A stretch of DNA of 9,644 bases from JAZLIL01 sp045617405 (GTDB lineage: Bacteria; Bacillota; Clostridia; Lachnospirales; Lachnospiraceae): positions 1 to 9,644 of the forward strand of contig JAZLIL010000092.1 in NCBI GenBank assembly GCA_045617405.1, read 5' to 3'. Shown here in pieces: positions 1 through 4,800 of this stretch. The first letter of the stretch is position 1, and the number at the start of each line of letters is the position of its first letter. The notes beneath the pieces were generated by a model. The model did not search any database. It saw only the letters and a program-made list of their open reading frames with translations, and was not told where the DNA came from. Made by a program: the position numbers and the translations under genes.

Positions 1-1
1 G

Positions 2-118
2 GCTCTTGAAATTGCCGACCGCGCTTATGTCCTTGAAATCGGAGAAATCGTGAAGGAAGGCACGGGAGCGGAACTGCTTGCGAGCGATGACATCAGGAAG
101 GCATACCTTGGCGGTTGA
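2..118 (+). CDS. livF: Branched-chain amino acid ABC transporter ATP-binding protein, LivF type (3' end only)
   Basis: Only the last 38 codons are in the window; the gene begins upstream. The tail reads ALEIADRAYVLEIGEIVKEG and ends in AYLGG. This matches the end of LivF ATPases: the helix after the H-loop, the RAYVLE strand, the G-x-I-V-x-EG turn, then ELL...D..IRKAYLGG. LivF and LivG are the cytosolic ATPases that drive the LivHM permease, taking up leucine, isoleucine and valine, or other amino acids and amides in some paralogues. The Walker A, Walker B and signature motifs lie outside the window, so activity cannot be judged. LivF is usually the last gene of its operon, and the hairpin over its stop codon fits that. 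The assignment to the LivF branch rests on the tail alone, but that tail is distinctive. Confidence 0.88.
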   Translation, partial: ALEIADRAYVLEIGEIVKEGTGAELLASDDIRKAYLGG

Positions 119-130
119 TAAACAGCCGCC
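110..130 (+). terminator. GC-rich hairpin over the livF stop codon
   Basis: GGCGGTTG (110-117) pairs with CAGCCGCC (123-130) across a 5-base loop, giving eight pairs with one G-T. The stem includes the livF stop codon (116-118). No T-run follows, so it is not a canonical intrinsic terminator. It may protect the 3' end of the livF message or act in factor-dependent termination. Confidence 0.4.
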
Positions 131-187
131 GCACACTCATCTTGCGAGGAAAAATTACAGCAAAAATTCAGACTTATTAAAAATTAA

Positions 188-214
188 CTACCACATGGCG
201 ATGCTGTGTGGTAG
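188..214 (+). promoter_or_regulatory. Inverted repeat just upstream of the YbjN-like gene
   Basis: CTACCACA (188-195) and TGTGGTAG (207-214) are perfect 8-base complements around an 11-base spacer. The repeat ends 10 bases before the GGAGGT ribosome binding site at 225-230. AATTGTTTT follows, which is a poor T-run, so a weak terminator for upstream transcription is possible. Its position also suits an operator or a leader hairpin affecting translation of the next gene. The sequence does not decide between these. I found no convincing promoter in 119-187, an AT-rich stretch. Confidence 0.4.
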
Positions 215-237
215 AATTGTTTTCGGAGGTAGTTCAT

Positions 238-702
238 ATGGCATTTCAGAAAGCAATTAAGGAAGCGATAGAATCATTCTTTGCACTCAATGAGTGGAAG
301 TTCTCATTTGATGAGAGCGAGGAGACATTTTCGTCGGTGCTTGGGCTTGCGAGCGGACTCGGTGAGGTGGATCTTTCGGTCACGCTTTTCGAAGAGGGGT
401 ATCTTGTCTGCATTATGATTCCTATGGCTTTCGAGCCTGCTCTGTATGCGGACATTGCGGAGTACATTCACCGTGTCAACGGCAGGATACTTCGCGGCTG
501 TTTCGAATTTGACTATGATGAGGGAAGCGTGAGATTCAGGCTGTTTTCACCGTGCTATGGCGGAAAGGTTGAGAAGGGGCAGGTTGAGGACAGCGTGATG
601 ACACCGCTTGACATGGTAGATGTGTTCGGAAGAGGACTCGTCGAAATCGCAACAATGGGAGTATCGCGTGCGGCAGAAGTGCTTGAGCGCGTTAATGAAT
701 AA
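238..702 (+). CDS. YbjN-domain protein (putative sensory transduction regulator family)
   Basis: This encodes 154 aa with no signal peptide or membrane segment, so it is probably cytosolic. The pattern is that of the YbjN family: an N-terminal helix, a short strand pair near residues 44-61 (LSVTLF...YLVCIMIP), a helix ending EYIHRVN (75-81), then a strand pair ILRGCFEFDYDEGSVRFR (84-101) and a C-terminal helix. In this family the N-x-x-x-x-x-G-x-F-x-x-D segment is conserved, and it is visible here as NGRILRGCFEFD. The fold resembles type III secretion chaperones; the biochemical role is not established, and E. coli YbjN has been linked to stress and motility regulation. ATG 238 was chosen because GGAGGT at 225-230 sits 7 bases ahead; the in-frame ATG at 208 lies inside the inverted repeat and has no such site. 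The next gene starts 19 bases downstream, so the two are probably co-transcribed. Confidence 0.72.
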   Translation: MAFQKAIKEAIESFFALNEWKFSFDESEETFSSVLGLASGLGEVDLSVTLFEEGYLVCIMIPMAFEPALYADIAEYIHRVNGRILRGCFEFDYDEGSVRFRLFSPCYGGKVEKGQVEDSVMTPLDMVDVFGRGLVEIATMGVSRAAEVLERVNE

Positions 703-721
703 TTATATAAGGGGGCAGATT

Positions 722-1114
722 ATGCAGGAAGTTTATGATTTTTTGAAGGAGTGTAAGACGTATTATCTTGCAACAGTTGAGGGCGATCAGCCCAGAGTGC
801 GTCCTTTCGGGACCGCAATGATTTTTGAAGGAAAGCTCTACATCCAGACGGGTAAGATTAAACCCACGTCGCATCAGCTTCATGAGAATCCCAAGGCTGA
901 GATTTGCGCTTTCAACGGCAAAAAGTGGCTGCGTATTGCAGGAAAGCTCATTTCTGACGACCGCAGGGAGCCGAAGAAGCAGATGCTTGATGAGAACCCC
1001 AATCTCAGAAGAATGTACTCTGAAGATGATGACAACACGGAAGTATTCTATTTTGAAGATGCGGTAGCAACCTTCAGCTCATTCACAGAAGCGCCGAGAG
1101 AGGTGCGTTTTTAG
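722..1114 (+). CDS. Pyridoxamine 5'-phosphate oxidase-like FMN-binding split-barrel protein
   Basis: This encodes 130 aa, the usual length for the short single-domain members of the PNPOx-like family. The order of elements fits. An N-terminal helix (VYDFLKECKTYYLATVEG, 4-21) opens the barrel. PRVRPFGTAM (24-33) is the flavin-contacting strand, LYIQTGKIKPTSHQL (39-53) includes the phosphate-binding turn, and NPKAEICAF (56-64) and LRIAGKLISD (70-79) are further barrel strands. Family members bind FMN, F420 or haem; the clostridial ones are mostly uncharacterised flavoproteins and some relatives are nitroimidazole reductases. This protein is too short and lacks the C-terminal substrate region of true PdxH, so I do not call it a vitamin B6 enzyme. 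GGGGG at 711-715 precedes ATG 722. No membrane segments are seen. Confidence 0.82.
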   Translation: MQEVYDFLKECKTYYLATVEGDQPRVRPFGTAMIFEGKLYIQTGKIKPTSHQLHENPKAEICAFNGKKWLRIAGKLISDDRREPKKQMLDENPNLRRMYSEDDDNTEVFYFEDAVATFSSFTEAPREVRF

Positions 1115-1128
1115 GAAACTGAGCGGGG

Positions 1129-1213
1129 ATCCGGTAGTGCCGGGTAGTTCACCGCGGAATCGGCATCACTAATTGACGGTCAGCTTGCGGTGAGGTGCCT
1201 GAATCTGCCGCGG
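1129..1213 (+). other. Structured non-coding stretch, possible leader RNA of the aro cluster
   Basis: The gap between 1114 and 1316 holds no supportable gene but several pairings. ATCCGG (1129-1134) pairs with CCGGGT (1140-1145) around TAGTG. CCGCGG (1152-1157) can pair with CCGCGG (1208-1213), enclosing a second stem in which GGCA and TCAC (1162-1169) pair with GTGA (1190-1193) and TGCC (1196-1199), with a two-base bulge. Nested stems of this kind just before a terminator are what a riboswitch or attenuator leader looks like, but I match it to no known class. No leader peptide rich in aromatic codons is present. Chance pairing in GC-rich DNA remains possible. Confidence 0.3.
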
Positions 1214-1243
1214 CGATGTGATGTGACAACGCGACGCGTAATT

Positions 1244-1280
1244 GGGCTTCCTGAGTCTTTTCGAGCAGGAGGCTCTTTTT
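1244..1280 (+). terminator. Intrinsic terminator before aroE-aroK (candidate attenuator)
   Basis: GGGCTTCCTG (1244-1253) pairs with CAGGAGGCTC (1266-1275), ten pairs with two G-T, and TTTTT follows directly (1276-1280). It ends 24 bases before the aroE ribosome binding site. It may end the YbjN/PNPOx-like transcript, leaving aroE to a promoter I cannot see, or attenuate a transcript starting upstream. A second run of seven T (1296-1302) follows a weaker CTCT/AGAG pairing (1273-1276 with 1292-1295). That pairing shares bases with the first stem, so the two are mutually exclusive. Confidence 0.72.
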
Positions 1281-1315
1281 CGCTTGCAACGAGAGTTTTT
1301 TTACGGAGCAGAGAT

Positions 1316-2779
1316 ATGAAATACGGTCTGATTGGCAAAAGCCTGAAACACAGTTTTTCAAAGGAAATACACGAAAAGCTGGCCGGGTACGACTATGAAC
1401 TGAAAGAATTATCTGAGGAAGAGCTCGAAGGTTTTTTACGTGAAGCCTCTTTTAACGGGATAAATGTTACAATACCATATAAGAAGTCAGTAATCCCTTT
1501 TCTTGATGAGATTTCCGACAGGGCTCGGAGAATCGGCGCTGTCAACACGGTAGTAAATCTCGGCGGCTTTGAAAAACCTGACGGGGTGACTCCTTATTCA
1601 GGTGGTGATAGTTCCGGCTCGGGAGAAAAAAGCGCGGGGCTTTTTGGCGATAATACTGACTATGCCGGGCTGAAGGCACTTGTTTTGCGCGTAATGCCGG
1701 GCGTAAGAGGTGCAAAGGTGCTGATACTCGGAACGGGAGGAACGAGTCTCACGGCGAAAGTGGTCTGTGAAGATCTTGGCGCCGGCGAGATTTGGCGAGT
1801 AAGCAGGAATGCAAACGCGGGAGCAGAAAAGGTAAGCGGCGCGTGTGCTGAGAGAATCGGGGCAAAATGCGGGACCGCAGCGAGAATAGAGGGAAAAGAT
1901 TGTGTGATAAGCTACGAAGAAGCTGCCGGGTTGCATTTTGATGCAGATCTGATCATAAATACTACACCTGTAGGAATGTTTCCCAAAATCGATGATTGTC
2001 CGATAAATCTTGAACCGTTTACAAATCTGAAGGGTGTAGTTGACGTTGTCTACAATCCTTTGCGGACAAAACTTGTTTTAGATGCAAGGTCGCGCGGGAT
2101 AAGTGCCGAAGGAGGGCTCTTCATGCTTGTCGCTCAGGCGGAAGCGGCATCAAAACTCTTCCTTTCTCCGAAAAAGCCAAATGAAGACTTAATAAAATCG
2201 ACTGATTCAGAATTTGAAAACAGGGTATCGGGAAAAGGCGCAGAAAACGGCGAAGAACGTACATCTACCCGGGTAGAAAATGTCTTCAATCAGCTCATTT
2301 TTGACCGCCAAAACCTTGTTCTTACGGGTATGCCCGGAGCCGGAAAGACGACTGTTGGGATGCTTTTGGCAAAAAAACTGTCCCGAAAATTTGTTGACAC
2401 CGATCAGGCAATTTTTGAAAAAACAGGAAGGACACCGGCACAGATAATTCGCGACGATGGAGAACCCGAGTTTAGAAGCATTGAGTCGGAAGTGATCTTT
2501 GAACTTGCCGCACTGACCGGAGTTGTAATAGCAACCGGAGGAGGTGCCGTGCTCAGAAAAGAAAATGTCAGTGCGCTTAAGCAGAACGGAAAGATAATCT
2601 TTATTAACACACCTGTAGAAAAACTTAAAGCAACCTCCGACAGACCTCTTTCGGACACAGTCGGAAAGCTGCGCGAATTGTATGAAAAACGGCGGGATTG
2701 CTACCTTTCGACGGCTGATCTGGTGGTTGAAAACAGGGGAAGTGCAGAAGATGCCTGTAGTACAATTATGAATTCGTAA
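1316..2779 (+). CDS. aroE-aroK: Fused shikimate dehydrogenase - shikimate kinase (AroE-AroK)
   Basis: One 487-aa cytosolic polypeptide carries two consecutive shikimate-pathway activities. AroE (about 1-285) reduces 3-dehydroshikimate to shikimate with NADPH. It shows the substrate motif HSFS (12-15), NVTIPYK with the catalytic lysine K56, GDNTD with catalytic aspartate D115, the nucleotide loop GTGGTS (139-144) and NTTPVGM (215-221). AroK (about 332-487) phosphorylates shikimate using ATP. It shows Walker A GMPGAGKT (338-345), DTD (361-363), FRSIE with R387, GGG (408-410) and RPL with R443. A polar linker of about 45 residues joins them. Between strand AVNTVV and GDNTD there is an extra Gly/Ser-rich stretch (about 84-108) that standard AroE proteins lack. 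ATG 1316 was chosen because GGAG (1305-1308) precedes it and AroE homologues begin with this Y-G-L-I-G strand; the upstream in-frame extension from 1190 runs through the terminator. All key residues are intact in both halves. Confidence 0.93.
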   Translation: MKYGLIGKSLKHSFSKEIHEKLAGYDYELKELSEEELEGFLREASFNGINVTIPYKKSVIPFLDEISDRARRIGAVNTVVNLGGFEKPDGVTPYSGGDSSGSGEKSAGLFGDNTDYAGLKALVLRVMPGVRGAKVLILGTGGTSLTAKVVCEDLGAGEIWRVSRNANAGAEKVSGACAERIGAKCGTAARIEGKDCVISYEEAAGLHFDADLIINTTPVGMFPKIDDCPINLEPFTNLKGVVDVVYNPLRTKLVLDARSRGISAEGGLFMLVAQAEAASKLFLSPKKPNEDLIKSTDSEFENRVSGKGAENGEERTSTRVENVFNQLIFDRQNLVLTGMPGAGKTTVGMLLAKKLSRKFVDTDQAIFEKTGRTPAQIIRDDGEPEFRSIESEVIFELAALTGVVIATGGGAVLRKENVSALKQNGKIIFINTPVEKLKATSDRPLSDTVGKLRELYEKRRDCYLSTADLVVENRGSAEDACSTIMNS

Positions 2780-2932
2780 CTGCATGTTTGTCACTCGGTA
2801 CATGACAATAGCACAACCTGAATGCGACTGAAGCTGTTGACGTGCGACTGAAGCTGCTGACAGAGGCAGTAAGCAAAAGACCGCAGCAGTTGACAGAAAA
2901 TCTGATATCGGCAGTAATATATGGAGGGAAGA
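2780..2932 (+). repeat. aroK-aroQ spacer with a 20-bp tandem repeat and a small hairpin
   Basis: The spacer has no gene. Two adjacent 20-base copies, TGCGACTGAAGCTGTTGACG at 2823-2842 and a copy at 2843-2862, differ at two positions. A partial echo, GCAGTTGACAG, follows near 2886-2896. Upstream, TTGTCA (2788-2793) and TGACAA (2803-2808) form a 6-base inverted repeat with no T-run. The tandem copies could be a duplicated regulator site or a simple duplication. I see no convincing promoter. Confidence 0.55.
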
Positions 2933-3376
2933 ATGAAACTTCTGGTAATTAACGGACCAAACATCAATATGCTCGGAAGGCGGGAGCCTGATATCTACGG
3001 CAGTGAGTCCTTTGAAACGCTGACGGAAAGTGTCAGGGAGCATGCGAAGGAGATTGGGGCGGAGGTTGAACTCTACCAGTCAAATCACGAGGGAGATCTT
3101 GTCGACGTAATCCAGCAGGCATGGGGCCGAATCGACGGTATTGTCATCAATCCCGGAGCCTATACGCACACAAGCATCGCGATTCTCGACGCAGTAAAAG
3201 CAGTCAGCATTCCGACTGTGGAGGTGCACATCTCCGATGTCTCAAAACGTGAAGAATTCAGACAGGTAAGCTACATCAGACAGGCTTGCGTGAAGACAGT
3301 CATGGGCCACGGAATAGCGGGTTACACGGAAGCAATGGATTATCTTGTCGGGTATATAAATGAGGGAAAGAAATGA
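2933..3376 (+). CDS. aroQ: 3-dehydroquinate dehydratase, type II
   Basis: At 147 aa this is the normal size for a type II dehydroquinase, a dodecameric cytosolic enzyme that converts 3-dehydroquinate to 3-dehydroshikimate. Motifs in order are NGPNINMLGRREPDIYG (7-23), with the lid-loop arginine and the catalytic tyrosine Y22; SNHEGDLVD (50-58); INPGAYTHTS (72-81), with the substrate-binding asparagine N73; EVHISD (97-102), with catalytic H99; REEFR (106-110); and GHGIAGY near the C-terminus. Position 102 is aspartate where the family more often has asparagine (EVHxSN); the change is conservative and I expect an active enzyme. ATG 2933 was chosen because GGAGGG (2923-2928) precedes it and MKLLVINGPN is the typical start; the ATG at 2921 overlaps that ribosome site. 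The stop overlaps the aroA start by ATGA, indicating translational coupling. Confidence 0.95.
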   Translation: MKLLVINGPNINMLGRREPDIYGSESFETLTESVREHAKEIGAEVELYQSNHEGDLVDVIQQAWGRIDGIVINPGAYTHTSIAILDAVKAVSIPTVEVHISDVSKREEFRQVSYIRQACVKTVMGHGIAGYTEAMDYLVGYINEGKK

Positions 3377-4674
3377 AAGTAAAGATTGAGCCGGGAAAGG
3401 CGAACGGAAGGGCGGTTGTCCCGCCGTCAAAGAGTGTTTCTCACAGATATCTTATCATCAGTGCCTTTGCGGATGGCGAGAGTACGATTGACAATATTTC
3501 CGTATCTGATGATATCAGGGCAACTACTGAGTGCCTTGACGCATTTATTGAAGCCTCGAGGGATTATAATCCCGAAGAGTTTGCCATCAGACAGGATGAG
3601 ACCGGGGCTACATTTGCAGATGGTGCAATTGTGCTTGATTGTCATGAGAGCGGCAGCACGCTCAGGTTTATGATTCCGATGGTTCTCCTGACTGACAGAG
3701 CATGTGTGTTTACCGGAAGGGGAAAGCTTCTTGAGCGCCCTCTCGGTGAATATGAAGAACTGTGCAGGGAAAAGGGGATGACCTTTGTAAGAGGAAGTGA
3801 GGCAATCCTCGTCAAGGGACGTCTGACTCCGGGCGAGTACAGATTGAGAGGTGACACAAGCAGTCAGTTTGCAAGCGGGCTTCTGATGGCTCTTCCTCTG
3901 CTAAAGGAAGACAGTACCATTGTATTTACATGCAAGATTGAGAGCAGATCCTACATTGACATTACAATGGACGCAGTCAACAGCTTCGGAGGAAATGAGT
4001 ACTGGATTGATGACCGGACGATTTTTATAAAAGGCGGAGTTTCCTATAAGGCAAAGCACCTGAGGGTAGAAGGCGATCATTCTCAGGCGGCATTTCTCGA
4101 AGCTCTCAATGTGCTCGGAGGAGAAGTCACAGTTGAGGGCCTTAACCGTGAAAGTCTTCAGGGAGACAGGGTATACGCTGAGCTTTTTGAGAGGCTGAAG
4201 GCCGGTTACTGTGACATCGATGTTACAGACTGTCCCGACCTCGCACCGGTACTGTTTACGGTTGCGTCAGTGTGCCACGGAGCAAGGTTTACGGGAACGC
4301 GAAGACTCACGCTGAAAGAAAGCGACAGAGTTCTCTGCGTGAAGGAAGAGCTTTCAAAGCTTGGGGTCCGGATGAACTGCTCTGCGGACAGCGTTGAGGT
4401 TGAAGCATGCGGTATTGAAAAAATGCGCGCGGCGGCTGCGAAGATGCAGGCCTCCGATTCTTCCTTCTACGGGCACAACGATCACAGGATAGTAATGAGT
4501 CTTGCAGTACTTCTCACCCTGACGGGCGGAATGATTGAAGGTGCAGAAGCTGTCAGAAAGAGCTTTCCGACGTTCTTCAATGTTCTTTCGTCGCTTGGAA
4601 TCGGGTGCTCGCTGGCCTCAGAGGTCTGGGAACAGATCGGAGAAACAGGTGACGGGCAGCAGAACGAAGCCTGA
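3373..4674 (+). CDS. aroA: 3-phosphoshikimate 1-carboxyvinyltransferase (EPSP synthase)
   Basis: This 433-aa cytosolic enzyme transfers the enolpyruvyl group of PEP to shikimate-3-phosphate. Its length is typical. Motifs are PPSKSVSHR (17-25) with the PEP/S3P lysine K20, HESGSTLRF (91-99), TGRGKLLERPL (114-124), RGDTSSQFASG (159-169), DCPDLAP (286-292) with catalytic aspartate D289, LKESDR (314-319) with E316, and GHNDHR (367-372). The PEP-loop form ESGSTLR replaces the enterobacterial GNAGTAMR; aligned on the arginine, the glycine equivalent to E. coli G96 is kept while the following threonine is serine. This form is, to my knowledge, common in clostridial AroA. The start overlaps the aroQ stop (ATGA, 3373-3376), with GAGGG at 3362-3366 inside aroQ, so the genes are translationally coupled. 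A terminator overlaps its last codons. Confidence 0.95.
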   Translation: MKVKIEPGKANGRAVVPPSKSVSHRYLIISAFADGESTIDNISVSDDIRATTECLDAFIEASRDYNPEEFAIRQDETGATFADGAIVLDCHESGSTLRFMIPMVLLTDRACVFTGRGKLLERPLGEYEELCREKGMTFVRGSEAILVKGRLTPGEYRLRGDTSSQFASGLLMALPLLKEDSTIVFTCKIESRSYIDITMDAVNSFGGNEYWIDDRTIFIKGGVSYKAKHLRVEGDHSQAAFLEALNVLGGEVTVEGLNRESLQGDRVYAELFERLKAGYCDIDVTDCPDLAPVLFTVASVCHGARFTGTRRLTLKESDRVLCVKEELSKLGVRMNCSADSVEVEACGIEKMRAAAAKMQASDSSFYGHNDHRIVMSLAVLLTLTGGMIEGAEAVRKSFPTFFNVLSSLGIGCSLASEVWEQIGETGDGQQNEA

Positions 4675-4685
4675 TACCGTTTTTT
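4648..4685 (+). terminator. Intrinsic terminator overlapping the 3' end of aroA
   Basis: GGTGACGGGC (4648-4657) pairs with GCCTGATACC (4669-4678), ten positions with two G-T and one A-A mismatch, followed by G and six T (4680-4685). The right arm includes the aroA stop codon (4672-4674). It would end the aro cluster transcript before the convergent gene. Confidence 0.65.
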
Positions 4686-4766
4686 CGCATGTACGGCGGA
4701 GATTACGGTGTCATGATGAACGGCATTCTGACTGCACAGCACCGTCACACTTTTATCTACCCGAGG

Positions 4767-4800
4767 TGCCGATGAAGCTGCTTTTGCAGCTTCGCCGGCA
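4767..4800. terminator. Long hairpin between the convergent genes
   Basis: TGCCGATGAAGCTGC (4767-4781) and GCAGCTTCGCCGGCA (4786-4800) pair over 15 positions with one mismatch and one G-T around a TTTT loop. The hairpin abuts the stop codon of the minus-strand gene (4801-4803), so it is the natural end of that transcript and a possible roadblock to read-through from aroA. Neither strand has a proper T-run after it. The remaining 4686-4766 stretch holds only a distant ACGGTG/CACCGT pairing (4705-4710 with 4740-4745). Confidence 0.5.

Noticed and set aside
1143..1157. Resemblance of GGGTAGTTCACCGCG to the T-box motif GGGTGGTACCGCG
   Set aside because: The TGGN core that pairs with the tRNA acceptor end is not kept, two extra bases interrupt the match, and the stem I region would have to lie inside the upstream coding gene. 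The terminator is also too far from it.
1190..1315. Upstream in-frame extension of AroE
   Set aside because: The 42 extra residues match nothing in AroE, have no ribosome site, and run through a terminator hairpin.
2207..3043. Long minus-strand open frame (278 codons) opposite aroK and aroQ
   Set aside because: Its product is rich in Cys, Phe and Ser with no recognisable domain, and it lies against two genes with intact enzyme motifs. It is a shadow frame.
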